A stretch of 64,000 nucleotides of DNA, from contig CAJXYP010000017.1 of NCBI GenBank assembly GCA_913063225.1, positions 1 to 64,000 on the forward strand, read 5' to 3'. Both the position numbers and the translations under genes were made by a program. Position 1 is the stretch's first letter; every line of letters starts with the position of its first letter. This document shows, piece after piece, positions 20,727 to 32,047 of the stretch. The notes under the pieces are model-generated. The model saw nothing but the letters and a program-made list of their open reading frames with translations, was not told the origin of the DNA and searched no databases. The DNA is from an uncultured Cellvibrionales bacterium. GTDB lineage: Bacteria > Pseudomonadota > Gammaproteobacteria > Pseudomonadales > GM7GCV1.

Positions 20727-22019
20727 CTACTCTATGGGGGTGAATACGTCCGCACTCAAGCCCTCTGCACCAAGAATTTTTCGTAAACTGGGTCGATTGA
20801 TTGAAATAAGTAGCTCACAAGAACCATCTTCCCCATATTTTTCTTCGCAAATGGCACTTTGTGCGTGTAATCGAGCGATTAGGCGACTGTGATTTGCAGG
20901 CAATCGATACCAAGCTCGAACCCTATCGGCACCCAAACAGGTTGCGATAGTTTCTTGCAGTAAATCTAACCCTGCGCCTGTCTTGGCAGACAACCAAACG
21001 CTTGAATCTAAACCGTCGTCAGAGCTTTGAACTTCCGGTTCACGGCCGGGTAGCGAATCAATTTTGTTGTAGACGCGAATACGGGGAATTTGGTCCGCGT
21101 GGATTTCTTCCAAAACAAGCTGAACCTCATGGCACTGTACACGCCAGTCTTCAGCACTGATATCCACGATTTCGAGTAACAAATCAGCTTGCGCTGCTTC
21201 TTCCAGTGTCGCCCTGAAAGCTTCCACTAGTTGATGCGGCAACTGGCTAATAAACCCTACCGTATCTGCCAAAACAACGGGTCCGAACTCAGCCAACTCT
21301 ATTCGGCGCATCGTTGGATCGAGAGTTGCAAACAGCTGATCCTTGGCGAAAACTTTGGCGTCAGCCAATTTATTGAATAACGTCGACTTGCCGGCATTGG
21401 TATAACCAACTAAAGACACCACGGGTAGCTCCGCTCTTTTCCTGGCGAGTCGTCCCTGTTCTCGCTGGGTCCGCACCTTATCCAATCGCTTCTTTATCAA
21501 CTTAATCCGATCCCGCAGCAAACGTCTATCCGTTTCCAGCTGAGTTTCACCGGGCCCGCGCAAACCGATCCCGCCTTTTTGCCGCTCAAGATGAGTCCAG
21601 CCTCGAATCAATCGGGTTGAGAGATGCTGGAGCTGCGCCAATTCAACTTGAAGCTTTCCTTCGTGAGTGCGTGCGCGCTGAGCAAAAATATCCAGAATCA
21701 GACCCGTTCTATTCAGCACCCGGCATTTCAGCTCGGCTTCCAAATTGCGCTCCTGACTTGGAGTCAGGTCATGATCGAAAATAACAATTTCGGCCTCACA
21801 GGCTTTAAGAGTCTCAGCAATTTCTTCCAGTTTACCAGTGCCGACAAAAAACTTGGCTTGAGGACGCTCACGATTCCCTTCCACGTAACCCACCGGACCA
21901 GCGCCCGCAGCTGCTACCAATTCAGTGAATTCGTTTGGGTCGGCCTGCCGATTTTCTGAACGAATGCGCATTTGCACAAGCAACGCACGTTCTCCAGAAT
22001 CTGGTCGATCAAAAAACAA
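20727..22019 (-). CDS. hflX: GTPase HflX
   Basis: VSLVGYTNAGKSTLFNKL; LADTVGFISQLPHQLVEAFRATLEE; glycine-rich KGGIGLRGPGETQLETDRR. Confidence 0.97.
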   Translation of the reverse strand: MFFDRPDSGERALLVQMRIRSENRQADPNEFTELVAAAGAGPVGYVEGNRERPQAKFFVGTGKLEEIAETLKACEAEIVIFDHDLTPSQERNLEAELKCRVLNRTGLILDIFAQRARTHEGKLQVELAQLQHLSTRLIRGWTHLERQKGGIGLRGPGETQLETDRRLLRDRIKLIKKRLDKVRTQREQGRLARKRAELPVVSLVGYTNAGKSTLFNKLADAKVFAKDQLFATLDPTMRRIELAEFGPVVLADTVGFISQLPHQLVEAFRATLEEAAQADLLLEIVDISAEDWRVQCHEVQLVLEEIHADQIPRIRVYNKIDSLPGREPEVQSSDDGLDSSVWLSAKTGAGLDLLQETIATCLGADRVRAWYRLPANHSRLIARLHAQSAICEEKYGEDGSCELLISINRPSLRKILGAEGLSADVFTPIE

Positions 22020-22069
22020 TCAGGTATCCGTCCTGCTATTAGGAAGAGCAGTACTCAAAGGTTTACTAA

Positions 22070-22357
22070 TTATTGGTTATGCTCATCGAAGTCTTGATCT
22101 TGATCTTGATCTTGATCTTGATCGTCACCAGGAGGCGCAACCATCGGCATTTTTACAGCGCGAGCTGGAACAATAGTTGAGATGGCGTGCTTGTAGACCA
22201 TTTGGCTCACGGTATTCTTCAATAAAACTACAAACTGATCGAAGGATTCGACCTGACCTTGAAGTTTTATTCCGTTTACCAGATAAATTGCTACTGGAAT
22301 GCGTTCTTTCCGAAGGGCGTTAAGGAAAGGGTCTTGTAAACTATGCCCTTTTGACAT
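22070..22357 (-). CDS. hfq: RNA chaperone Hfq with DQ-repeat C-terminal tail
   Basis: [66 protein letters not shown]. Confidence 0.98.
   Translation of the reverse strand: MSKGHSLQDPFLNALRKERIPVAIYLVNGIKLQGQVESFDQFVVLLKNTVSQMVYKHAISTIVPARAVKMPMVAPPGDDQDQDQDQDQDFDEHNQ
22093..22122. repeat. Hexanucleotide tandem repeat (cttgat)x5 within hfq
   Basis: Five perfect copies, translated as (DQ)n on the minus strand. Confidence 0.98.
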
Positions 22358-22424
22358 TTGTATTCTCCAAAAAACAAAAAAATAATGCGCTGCAAATAGC
22401 ACTGCGAGTAACCTAGCATAAACA

Positions 22425-23384
22425 CTAGTTAAGACAATTCAAAGAAGCTTGAATTAAATCTGTGTTAGGGGCCACACTCTTCTCAGACCAGCGCACTGGC
22501 AAGAGGTTCAAATCGGGCCAATTGCGCATCCAGGTCAATTGGCGTTTAGCTAGTTGCCGCGTTGCAGCTTGACCTTTAAGCACAAGCTCATCTCGGTCAA
22601 AATCGCCTTCAAGGAATTGCCAAACCTGGCGATACCCAACGCATCGCATAGACGCGTCCTCGATCGTCAGCGTGTGGTTTTTCCGCAATTCCTCTACTTC
22701 CTCTATAAAGCCAGACTCCAGCATCAACTCAAATCGATAATTAATGCGATGGTGCAAGGCGCTGCGGTCTGTCACTTCTAAACCAATTTGGCGGATATCA
22801 AAATGGTCCCCAATTGGCTGATAACCTTTGACTGAGGGCTTGGCGAGTAATTCTGTCATCGTTAAACCGGTGGAATAACAAACCTCCAAAGCGCGACAAA
22901 TACGCTGGGAGTGGTTGATGTTTATACGCACGGCAGCTTCAGGGTCTAGCTTTGCCAACTCAGCGTGCATTGCCGGCCACCCCAGATCTTTTGCCTTGGC
23001 TTCAATCTTTTTGCGCTCTTTGAAGTCCGCTTCCGGCAAATCCGACAATCCATCGATCAGCGCCTTAAAATAAAGCATGGTGCCGCCGACCAAAATAGGT
23101 AGCTTGTTATCTACTACCGCCTGATTCATTGCTACCTTGGCATCCTCAATGAATCGCGCGACGGAATACTTTTGGTTCGGTTCTATAATATCTACTAGGT
23201 CATGAGGGTATTTTTTGAGCAGATCCGCTTCTGGCTTGGCAGTGCCTATATTCATATGGCGGTAAATTAGGGCCGAGTCGACACTAATCAGTCGCGAATT
23301 TATCCGATCCGCGAGATCAATTGCGAGGTCAGTTTTACCCGAGGCGGTTGGCCCGAGAATAAAGAGGCATTTGGGTTTACTCAT
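22425..23384 (-). CDS. miaA: tRNA dimethylallyltransferase
   Basis: [40 protein letters not shown]. Confidence 0.97.
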   Translation of the reverse strand: MSKPKCLFILGPTASGKTDLAIDLADRINSRLISVDSALIYRHMNIGTAKPEADLLKKYPHDLVDIIEPNQKYSVARFIEDAKVAMNQAVVDNKLPILVGGTMLYFKALIDGLSDLPEADFKERKKIEAKAKDLGWPAMHAELAKLDPEAAVRININHSQRICRALEVCYSTGLTMTELLAKPSVKGYQPIGDHFDIRQIGLEVTDRSALHHRINYRFELMLESGFIEEVEELRKNHTLTIEDASMRCVGYRQVWQFLEGDFDRDELVLKGQAATRQLAKRQLTWMRNWPDLNLLPVRWSEKSVAPNTDLIQASLNCLN

Positions 23385-23514
23385 CTACGCTCCATTAAAA
23401 GCGTCGCGAGCGACGGTAAGAGAAGGCAAAAATTGGCGAGAACGCGGAGTTTATGATTCATAGATGAGCAGTTTGAGGTAAATTTTTACGCACTATTGCC
23501 TAGCGTATTAGCGT

Positions 23515-25347
23515 TTAACGGCCACGCATAAATAGTTTGTCCAGCTCTACCAGACTAAGCTGTCGCCAAGTAGGCCGTCCGTGATTGCACTGCCCACTTC
23601 TTTCGGTGATTTCCATGTCTCGCAGCAAAGCATTCATTTCATGAATAGTTAGCTTTCTATTGGCTCGCACTGAACCATGGCAGGCCATAGTAGATAGCAC
23701 TTCGTTGATTTGTTCGCGGATTCGATCAGATGAGCCCATGGCTAATAGATCAGAGAGCACATCGCGAACCAAGGGTTCTACCTGGGGCTGTTTGAGAATT
23801 ACAGGGACCTGACGAATCAGTAGCGTTTCAGGCCCGGCGCGGTCCAAGCTTATTCCCAGATGAGTAAAGACCTGAATATGCTCCTGAGCTATATTCGCCT
23901 CTCTCTCACTTACCGCTAAGGACTCCGGAACCAATAAAGGTTGTGAGGCTAGACCCTCGCCGTCCCAAGCTGTCTTCATTTTTTCGTAGACTATGCGCTC
24001 GTGAGCTGCGTGCATATCCACCAGAATCAAACCCTCGGTATTTTCAGCAAGGATATATATGCCCTTCAACTGAGCTAGAGCAAAACCCATAGGCGGAATG
24101 ACTGAGTCTTCAGCATCGGCAGGCCGATAACTAACTGAGGTGACATCATTTATTTCATTCACCGCTTTTCCATCCAACATAGCGTCGAAGCGCGCGTCTT
24201 TCGCTGGATTTGGAGCTAAAGATTCTTGGCCGCGATAGGAAAGTGGCAAGGAGCCTTGGCCTCTTGGCTCTGACGCGATATCCGCCAGAGGAGACCGTAA
24301 GTCTTCCATCAGGGCTGGAGCAGGACCGCTTCCCGCAGTTGTTTGAGCAATTAGGCGATGCAGGGAACCATATATAAAGGAATGCACTTCACGAGAATCT
24401 CGAAAGCGGACTTCATGTTTTGTTGGATGCACGTTTACATCAACATCCTTTGGGTCTACCTCCAGGAAAAGTACAAAAGCTGGATGCCGCCCGTGAAAAA
24501 GCACATCCTGATAAGCCCTGCGCACCGCATGAGCTACCAGCTTGTCGCGCACTGGCCGACCGTTAACAAAGAAGTACTGCAAATCTGCCTGGCTGCGAGA
24601 GAATGTCGGCAAGCCAACCCAGCCATGCAGGCGAAGTGACTCGCTCTTCTCACCGCTAGACTCTCTGTCTATGGGCAGCGCTTGCTCCATGAAAGCGGGG
24701 CCACAAACATTGGCAACGCGCTTTTCAATTTCAATCTGATTTTGCGCAGGCAGCATATTCAATCGAATCCGACCCGCCTGAGCCAACTTGATTCCGATTT
24801 GCGGATGACTCAATCCAATACGTTTGACTATATCCTCAATACGACCCAACTCGGTTTTTTCCGTTTTCAGGAACTTCCGCCGTGCCGGCGTATTGAAAAA
24901 CAAATCTGAAACATCAACCGAAGTACCCGTCGGGTGGCTGGCCGGCTGCACATTAGCGGCCATTGTGGACCCTTCAGTTTCAACCTGACAAGCCTCAGCG
25001 GCCTCGACAGCGGAGGTTAATTTCAAGCGCGATACGGAGGCAATACTGGCCAAAGCCTCACCACGAAAACCCAGGGTAGCAACGGCTTCTAAATCATCGA
25101 CTGAATGTATTTTGCTGGTGGCATGTCGCTCCAGCGCCAACGGCATGTCCCCAGAACTAATACCGGCTCCGTCGTCTCGCACCAATATGCGCTTTACGCC
25201 GCCAGCTTCTATATCTATAGAAATATTTTTTGCGCCGCCATCAATACTATTTTCCAGTAGCTCTTTTAGGACAGATGCAGGGCGCTCGACGACTTCTCCA
25301 GCCGCGATTTGGTTAGCGAGTCGTGGCGGCAACCGGATAATACTCAA
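23515..25347 (-). CDS. mutL: DNA mismatch repair protein MutL
   Basis: [37 protein letters not shown]-terminal [12 protein letters not shown]...GQCNHGRPT. Confidence 0.98.
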   Translation of the reverse strand: MSIIRLPPRLANQIAAGEVVERPASVLKELLENSIDGGAKNISIDIEAGGVKRILVRDDGAGISSGDMPLALERHATSKIHSVDDLEAVATLGFRGEALASIASVSRLKLTSAVEAAEACQVETEGSTMAANVQPASHPTGTSVDVSDLFFNTPARRKFLKTEKTELGRIEDIVKRIGLSHPQIGIKLAQAGRIRLNMLPAQNQIEIEKRVANVCGPAFMEQALPIDRESSGEKSESLRLHGWVGLPTFSRSQADLQYFFVNGRPVRDKLVAHAVRRAYQDVLFHGRHPAFVLFLEVDPKDVDVNVHPTKHEVRFRDSREVHSFIYGSLHRLIAQTTAGSGPAPALMEDLRSPLADIASEPRGQGSLPLSYRGQESLAPNPAKDARFDAMLDGKAVNEINDVTSVSYRPADAEDSVIPPMGFALAQLKGIYILAENTEGLILVDMHAAHERIVYEKMKTAWDGEGLASQPLLVPESLAVSEREANIAQEHIQVFTHLGISLDRAGPETLLIRQVPVILKQPQVEPLVRDVLSDLLAMGSSDRIREQINEVLSTMACHGSVRANRKLTIHEMNALLRDMEITERSGQCNHGRPTWRQLSLVELDKLFMRGR

Positions 25348-26759
25348 CTAGCTGGAATTCTTAGGGTCTGACCAACGCGAATCGACGAGCTGGAAAGGCT
25401 ATTGTGCTGTATCAAACTGCCGCTGCTAATACCAAAGCGCTCAGCGATCTCGGATAAAGTATCTCCCGCCCGAATCACATAGCTGCGTGGCTCAGAACTG
25501 CCGATTGAAGCAATCAGGGTGCCATCTGGCGGGAAACGCTCGAAATAGCTGCGAACACCTCCGAAAATAGCGTTGGCCAGATTGGCCTGAAAAGTCGGGT
25601 CAGAAAGTTTTCTCGCCTCATCCGGATTTGAGATAAATCCAGTTTCTATAAGTAATGAGGGCATATCTGGCGACTTTAAAACCATAAAAGCGGCTTGTTC
25701 CACCTGTTTTTTGTGCAATCTAGTGACCTGATCTAGCTGTGGGACTATCGCCGCACCTAAGCGCAAACTCGAGTCGAGAGTCGCTGTCATGGATAGATCG
25801 AGCAAAACGCTGGCTAGCACGTCGTCTTTATCACGCAAACTAAGATCTCCAACACCACCGATAAGGTCGGCGCGGTTTTCTTTTTGGGCCAAATAACTTG
25901 CGCGCTCACTGGTAGCCCCACGATCCGACAAAGCGTAGACCGAAGCACCATTTGCCGATGGCTGATCAAAAGCATCCGCATGAATTGAAAGAAAGATATC
26001 AGCGCGGCTCTGCCTCGCAATTTCGGCTCTATCTCTAAGGGCAATATAGTAATCGCCGTCCCGCACCATTAGGGCGGTATAGCCAGGTGTTGATTCGATG
26101 ATGCGCTGCATCTGCCGACCTATGCCCATCACCACATTTTTTTCACGAACTCCGCCTGGACCAGACGCGCCCGGATCCTCACCACCGTGTCCGGCATCTA
26201 TTGCCACAATAATATCGCGTTCAGCTGACGCGACTTGGTCAATGGTACGCACCGCGGTAATGGCGTCCCGCTCCAAGTCCAAGACCAACCGATGGCCATA
26301 ACTTTCGTTCGGCGCCAAAGAAAATGACTGAGGACGAGCCGCCTGATTAAGGTCAACTACCACCCGCAAACCACCATCGTCGCGAGTTCCAAATCGAATA
26401 CCGGACATTTGTGTGGCGCTATAGTCGATACCACTAAGATCAGCATCAACCTCTGTCTCCGGCAGATCTATGACCACACGATGAGGATTAGAAAGCTGAA
26501 ACAAACTATGTTCAACAGGACTGCTTAAATCGAAAACAACCCGGGTATTTTGCGGAGATGGCCACACTCGAATTTGTTCGATAACCGGCTGAGCCGATAG
26601 AGTGTAAGAGGTCCAGGTTGAAATTAGAGCAATAAAAGCGAGAGGTAGAAAAGCCCTTGGACGGAGTGCTAATTCGGTCCCTTGAGGGCGGCTTGATATA
26701 GGCTCAAACCTTAGTAAAGCCAATAACGAGATAAATAACAAAACCAATGGTCGCTTCAT
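25344..26759 (-). CDS. amiB: N-acetylmuramoyl-L-alanine amidase with AMIN and LysM domains
   Basis: [28 protein letters not shown]-terminal Lys[20 protein letters not shown]; mutL-amiB-tsaE synteny. Confidence 0.93.
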   Translation of the reverse strand: MKRPLVLLFISLLALLRFEPISSRPQGTELALRPRAFLPLAFIALISTWTSYTLSAQPVIEQIRVWPSPQNTRVVFDLSSPVEHSLFQLSNPHRVVIDLPETEVDADLSGIDYSATQMSGIRFGTRDDGGLRVVVDLNQAARPQSFSLAPNESYGHRLVLDLERDAITAVRTIDQVASAERDIIVAIDAGHGGEDPGASGPGGVREKNVVMGIGRQMQRIIESTPGYTALMVRDGDYYIALRDRAEIARQSRADIFLSIHADAFDQPSANGASVYALSDRGATSERASYLAQKENRADLIGGVGDLSLRDKDDVLASVLLDLSMTATLDSSLRLGAAIVPQLDQVTRLHKKQVEQAAFMVLKSPDMPSLLIETGFISNPDEARKLSDPTFQANLANAIFGGVRSYFERFPPDGTLIASIGSSEPRSYVIRAGDTLSEIAERFGISSGSLIQHNSLSSSSIRVGQTLRIPAS

Positions 26760-27193
26760 GTCGCGGTATTTTGCCACTCTGGCCTGATTTGTCTAGCATT
26801 TCCCTGCACTGAGAGGGTTAAAGTTAGGTTGGGCCCCGGTAACCAACCCTCGCCTTTTTCCGGCCATTCAATTAGACACAAACCTTCATCAAAATATTCC
26901 CGCCCACCCATAAACTCGAGTTCTTCAGGATGCTCCATTCGGTATAGATCAAAATGGTGCACTAATAAATTGGCAACATCGTAGCTTTCGACCAGGGTAT
27001 AGGTGGGGCTTTTTACTGGCCCAATATGGCCAAGACCTGCGAGTAAACCTCGAACCAAAGTTGTTTTTCCAGCTCCCAAATCCCCTTTCAAATAGACCAC
27101 AAATGCGCCATTGGGTAGTTTAGATGCGAGCGCAGCACCCCAAGCTAGCGTCTCCTGCTCATCAGCCAATAAGCTAGTCTCTAGATCAAACAT
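26756..27193 (-). CDS. tsaE: tRNA threonylcarbamoyladenosine biosynthesis ATPase TsaE
   Basis: LKGDLGAGKTTLVRGLLAGLGHIGPVKSPTYTLVE; start set to MFDLETSL. Confidence 0.94.
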   Translation of the reverse strand: MFDLETSLLADEQETLAWGAALASKLPNGAFVVYLKGDLGAGKTTLVRGLLAGLGHIGPVKSPTYTLVESYDVANLLVHHFDLYRMEHPEELEFMGGREYFDEGLCLIEWPEKGEGWLPGPNLTLTLSVQGNARQIRPEWQNTAT

Positions 27194-28706
27194 CCTGAAT
27201 TTCCAGAGATAACTGTGTTTCAGGAATAGCCCTGATAACATCAGATGCCCGCAGCGAAATTTTTCCCTGCACCTGCGCTGCATTATCTGCAGCCACTCCA
27301 TGTAAATATGTGCCTGCAGCCGCTGAGCTTTCTACCGAATATCCCTGAGCTAGCACCGCACCAATAAGACCGCTCAATACGTCGCCCATACCTCCGCTCG
27401 CCATGCCTGGATTTCCTGTTCTATTTAAATAGGCTGGCATATCCATTCGGCTTACCAAACTGCCGTTGCCTTTCAACACCCAATGGCCTGCCAGCTTATT
27501 CTGAAGCGCAACTAAGGCTCCGAATCTATCTTCCTGCACAGCACCTGCACTAGAACCCAAAATTCCAGCCGCTTCACCTGAGTGTGGCGTGTAGCAAACC
27601 CTATCTTTGTTAGGAGTCACCACGCCCGCGGCTATTAGATTTATTGCATCTGCATCACACACTATCGGAATATCGTTCTGCAACGCGCAATGCAGCATTT
27701 GCTCGGCCCATGCATCGGTTCCCAAGCCGGGACCGATAACCACTGCAGTGCACTTATCAAGCAGGGGTTGTAGATAATTGTAGTGCTCTATTTTACGCCC
27801 CATAACCTCGGGGACTCTTGCCAGCAAGGGAGCCAAACTAGGCTCGCGTGTTGCTACCGAAACTTTTCCAACTCCCAGCGTTAAAGCCGCTTCCGCCGCC
27901 AGAATAACCGCGCCAGCCATGCCGATATTGCCACCAATAATCAGAAGATGTCCGCAGCCACCTTTGTGCGCGCTGGCGACCCGGGCGGGAAACACTGCTT
28001 GCACATGCTCTGATGTCAAAATTTCATGAGGATGCAAAGACATATCTTCCGGAGTTTCTATGTCTAAGTCATCCAGAATTAATTCACCAACGCAGTTTTC
28101 TGCATAGCCAGTCAATAGGCCTCGCTTAGCGCCAATAAAACTGATGGTGGTGTTGGCCTGAATAGCGTCGTCCGCGCAAGCTCCGGTATCGGCATTGACT
28201 CCAGACGGCACATCCAGTGCAAACACCGGCATGTCAGTTTGATTAATCAGCTGACAAGCTTTTAGCGCTGAGCCCCTAAGTCCCCCCGTAAAACCAATCC
28301 CTAGAATGGCGTCAACGATCAAGCCCTCCTGCCCGGCCAAATCGGGAAGCTTAGTAACAACTTCCTTCACCCTAGCCAGCGCAAAGTCTCGTGCCTGAAG
28401 TGCTTCGTCGGATAACTTTTTTGGATCGGCCAAATCTACCAAGCACACAGCCCAATCCGCATCCGCGGCTAATCCAGCCAACACAAAACCGTCTCCGCCG
28501 TTATTGCCGCCGCCACAAAATATATACAGCTTTGTAGCCTGCGGGTTTGACTGCTGAATCGCCTCAAATGCGGCTCGACCGGCCTTGGTCATCAGCTTAA
28601 CTCCCGATATGCCTTGTTTTTCAATAGCAAAAGCTTCCAGCGCACAGATATCGGCGACGGAATAGCAGTAATTTATTTCAGGAATATTGATTCTGGCCAT
28701 GGTCAA
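27186..28706 (-). CDS. nnrD: Bifunctional NAD(P)H-hydrate epimerase / ADP-dependent dehydratase
   Basis: YjeF_N (FCGGGNNGGDGFVLAGLA) plus carbohydrate-kinase-like domain (GNPGMASGGMGDVLSGLIGA). Confidence 0.95.
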   Translation of the reverse strand: MTMARINIPEINYCYSVADICALEAFAIEKQGISGVKLMTKAGRAAFEAIQQSNPQATKLYIFCGGGNNGGDGFVLAGLAADADWAVCLVDLADPKKLSDEALQARDFALARVKEVVTKLPDLAGQEGLIVDAILGIGFTGGLRGSALKACQLINQTDMPVFALDVPSGVNADTGACADDAIQANTTISFIGAKRGLLTGYAENCVGELILDDLDIETPEDMSLHPHEILTSEHVQAVFPARVASAHKGGCGHLLIIGGNIGMAGAVILAAEAALTLGVGKVSVATREPSLAPLLARVPEVMGRKIEHYNYLQPLLDKCTAVVIGPGLGTDAWAEQMLHCALQNDIPIVCDADAINLIAAGVVTPNKDRVCYTPHSGEAAGILGSSAGAVQEDRFGALVALQNKLAGHWVLKGNGSLVSRMDMPAYLNRTGNPGMASGGMGDVLSGLIGAVLAQGYSVESSAAAGTYLHGVAADNAAQVQGKISLRASDVIRAIPETQLSLEIQDV

Positions 28707-28799
28707 AACAAGAATTCAAATGGTGAATTCAACATAGAGTTAAGAAGTTCCGGCATTATAGGCCACCTATCTGCAACGCAGGCTACTTATAGCCGAGAT

Positions 28800-29858
28800 A
28801 TGAGTGATCTAGAACAATTAAAAGTCCTGAGAAGCAAGCTTGATCATTGGGCTGCCGCCGAAGGTTTCGCCAAAGTAGGTATTGCGGATTTAGAACTGGA
28901 CCAGGCAAGCCTGAATCTTCGCAATTGGCTTTCGCAAAAGTATCAAGCGGATATGAATTGGATCGAGGATCGACTGGATCTTCGCGAGAACCCAAAGAAG
29001 CTGGTCCCTGGCGCTCTGCGTGCCATCTGCTTTCGCATGGATTACCTGCAAGACAAAGTCCAGCCACTGCAAATATTGGAAGACCCAAGCAAAGCTTATG
29101 TCTCGCGGTATGCACTGGGCCGCGACTACCACAAGCTTATCCGCAAAAAGCTCGCGCGCATCGCCGGACAAATACAGGACTGGGCGAACCAAGAATTGGA
29201 ACAGCGCCCTTTTGTGGATAGCGCACCGGTTATGGAAAAACCCTTAGGCCACAAAGCGGGATTGGGCTGGATCGGTAAGAACACGCTTCTACTGTCCCAG
29301 GAGGGTGGCTCTTGGTTCTTCTTGGGAGAAATACTGACCTCGCTAGAACTTCCAATAGACCATCACCGGGAAGAGAACCAATGCGGTAAATGCAAAGCTT
29401 GCATGACTTGCTGCCCAACGGACGCCTTCCCGGAGCCCTATGTATTGGACGCCCGTAAATGCATCTCTTATTTAACCATAGAGAATTCCGGACCCATTCC
29501 TGTCGAACTGCGCAAACCCATGGGAAACAGAGTCTTCGGCTGCGATGACTGTCAGCTGGTATGCCCCTGGAATCGCGATGTCAGCCTTAGTACAAATGAG
29601 CATTTCTCTCCTCGCCACCAGCTAGACAACTCAGGTCTTGTAGAAATATTCACCTGGGACCAAAACAGCTTCGAAGAAAAAACCGCGGGCTCGCCTATTC
29701 GGCGGGCTGGCTACGAACAATGGCAGCGAAATCTTGCAGTCGGATTGGGCAACGGCCCCGCTTCCGCTGAAGCCATTAAGGCCTTGCAAGGCAGCGAGAG
29801 TTCATCACCTTTGGTGCGTGAGCATATAGAATGGGCTCTTAACCAGCTAACAAGTTGA
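28800..29858 (+). CDS. queG: Epoxyqueuosine reductase
   Basis: GLGWIGKNTLLLSQEGGSWFFLGEIL; ferredoxin clusters CGKCKACMTCCPTDAFPEPYVLDARKCISYLTIE; start MSDLEQL. Confidence 0.95.
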   Translation: MSDLEQLKVLRSKLDHWAAAEGFAKVGIADLELDQASLNLRNWLSQKYQADMNWIEDRLDLRENPKKLVPGALRAICFRMDYLQDKVQPLQILEDPSKAYVSRYALGRDYHKLIRKKLARIAGQIQDWANQELEQRPFVDSAPVMEKPLGHKAGLGWIGKNTLLLSQEGGSWFFLGEILTSLELPIDHHREENQCGKCKACMTCCPTDAFPEPYVLDARKCISYLTIENSGPIPVELRKPMGNRVFGCDDCQLVCPWNRDVSLSTNEHFSPRHQLDNSGLVEIFTWDQNSFEEKTAGSPIRRAGYEQWQRNLAVGLGNGPASAEAIKALQGSESSSPLVREHIEWALNQLTS

Positions 29859-30436
29859 CCATGAAACCCGAAAGCTTTGAATCCCTCAGTGGGAACCTAC
29901 TACTCGCTATGCCTGGCATTGCGGATCCATTTTTCTCACGAACCCTTACCCTTCTCTGCGAGCACAACGAAGATGGCGCAATGGGTGTGGTGATCAATCA
30001 ACCTACTGAAGTTTCCTTGCAGGAAGTCTTTGAGCAGCTAGAGTTAAGTGATGCCTCAACAGAAGCAATGCACCGCCCGATCGGCTATGGCGGACCCGTC
30101 AGTAGAGATCAGGGATTTATTTTACATACCGCCAATGATGAGCAGAAATGGGCTTCTTCATTCGAAGTAATGAAAGGTATTGAGCTAACCGCGTCCCAAG
30201 ACATTATCGAAGCGATCTCGAAAGGCTCGGGACCAGATAAATGGCTCTTTGTGCTGGGCTACGCAGGTTGGGGAGCGGGACAACTCGAGACTGAATTAGC
30301 TGGCGACTCCTGGATTACCGTACAGGCAACCGAGCAGCTAGTCTTTGATACTCCTGCAGCAGAGAAACTCAAAGCTTCCGCCTCTAGGCTCGGTATCGAA
30401 TTTGGCCGCTTTGCTACTATTTCGGGCAGCGCATGA
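29855..30436 (+). CDS. YqgE/AlgH family protein
   Basis: GNLLLAMPGIADPFFSRTLTLLCEHNEDGAMGVVINQP; GYAGWGAGQLETEL. Confidence 0.95.
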   Translation: MTMKPESFESLSGNLLLAMPGIADPFFSRTLTLLCEHNEDGAMGVVINQPTEVSLQEVFEQLELSDASTEAMHRPIGYGGPVSRDQGFILHTANDEQKWASSFEVMKGIELTASQDIIEAISKGSGPDKWLFVLGYAGWGAGQLETELAGDSWITVQATEQLVFDTPAAEKLKASASRLGIEFGRFATISGSA

Positions 30437-30861
30437 CGGGACAATTGCTCTGCTTTGATTTCGGATTAACCAGTATTGGCGTTGCCACTGGACAGACTGG
30501 CATGGGCATTGCTTCTCCCCTGCCAGAGTTAAAAGCCAAAGAAGGTTCGCCGGACTGGTCTGCCGTAGGTGCACTGATATTTGAGTGGCAGGCAAAACGA
30601 TTATTGATAGGCCTGCCCCTAAATATGGACGGCAGCGAAAGTAAGTTGAGCGCGCGGGCTCGCAAATTTGCCAACAGGTTAAACGGACGATTTGACCTAC
30701 CCATAGAAATGGTCGACGAGCGACTGACTAGTCACTCGGCAAAAGAGGAAACGAGTAATTTGGGCCACAAGGGCGACTACAAGAAAAAGCCTATCGACTC
30801 CGTAGCCGCCTGTTTAATCCTGGAGCAGTATTTTAACCATCAGAACCTTTCGAACGACTGA
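30433..30861 (+). CDS. ruvX: Holliday junction resolvase RuvX (YqgF)
   Basis: LCFDFGLTSIGVATGQ; LLIGLPLNMDGSES; VDERLTSHSAKEE. Confidence 0.94.
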   Translation: MTGQLLCFDFGLTSIGVATGQTGMGIASPLPELKAKEGSPDWSAVGALIFEWQAKRLLIGLPLNMDGSESKLSARARKFANRLNGRFDLPIEMVDERLTSHSAKEETSNLGHKGDYKKKPIDSVAACLILEQYFNHQNLSND

Positions 30862-30870
30862 AGTGAAGGA

Positions 30871-32019
30871 CTAAAACAAAGACCCGCCTTTTTCATCTTC
30901 CTTAGTTTCTTCCATCATCAAGCCTTCAGTACCATCATCTTCTCCAGGTATAGCGTCGCTCGAAGAGTGCAATTTGATCATCAGCCTTAGGTCGTTTTTG
31001 CTGTCTGCATGCTTGATTGCGTCATCGTAGCTAATAACGCCCTCGTTAAAGAGCTCATACAGCGCCTGATCAAAAGTCTGCATTCCCAGCTCTTTGGACT
31101 TGGACATAATTTCTTTAATTTCATGCACATCACCCTTTTTAATCAAATCGCCAATTAAGGGCGTATTAATCAAGATCTCAATCGCGGGCCGTCGTCCACC
31201 GTCAACCGTTGGGATAAGTTGCTGCGCAACAAAGGCTCGCAGGTTTAACGATAAATCCAATAACAGCTGATCTCGTCGATCAGAAGGGAAGAAGTTAATA
31301 ATACGCTCGAGAGCCTGGTTTGCATTGTTGGCGTGTAATGTCGCAAAAACCAGATGGCCGGTTTCGGCGAAAGCTACCGCATGCTCCATGGTATCGCGAG
31401 ATCGGATTTCACCGATCAAAATTACGTCAGGGGCCTGCCTCAGTGTGCTTTGCAGGGCATTTTCCCAACTCAGGGTATCAATCCCCAATTCCCGCTGTGT
31501 GATAATGCAGCCCTTGTGCTTATGCACAAATTCAATGGGGTCTTCAATGGTAAGAATATGCTCGTACTTATTCTCGTTGATGTAATCGATCATCGCCGCA
31601 AGCGTAGTACTTTTACCGGAACCAGTCGGGCCAGTAACTAACACCATGCCGTTGGGCTGCATACAGATATTCTTAAAAGTATTGCCCATACCCAACTGTT
31701 CCATCGTGAGTACTTTCGAAGGAATAGTTCTGAATACTCCACCACAACCGCGATTTTGGTTAAAGGCGTTTACCCGAAAACGCGACAGCCCTGGAATTTC
31801 AAAAGAGAAATCCGTTTCCAAGAGTTCTTCAAAATCTTTGCGCTGCTTATCATTCATAACCTCATAAATTAGACCATGCACCTCTTTATGCTCCATGGCA
31901 GGCAGGTTAATTCTGCGAATATCGCCATCGACGCGTATCATGGGCGGTAGCCCTGCAGAAAGGTGCAAATCAGATGCTCCTTGCTTAACCGCAAAGGCCA
32001 AAAGTTAAGTAATATCCAT
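30871..32019 (-). CDS. Type IV pilus retraction ATPase, chimeric PilT(N)/PilU(C), with in-frame TAA at codon 5
   Basis: LLAFAVKQGASDLHLSAGLPPMIRVDGDIRRINLP (PilT-like); QRELGIDTLSWENALQSTLRQAPDVILIGEIRSRDTMEHAVAFAETGHL (PilU-like). MDIT-TAA-LLAFAVKQG upstream of the called TTG start at 32001. Confidence 0.85.
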
Positions 32020-32047
32020 TAAGTCAGTTCCGCATTGGTTGGGAATA

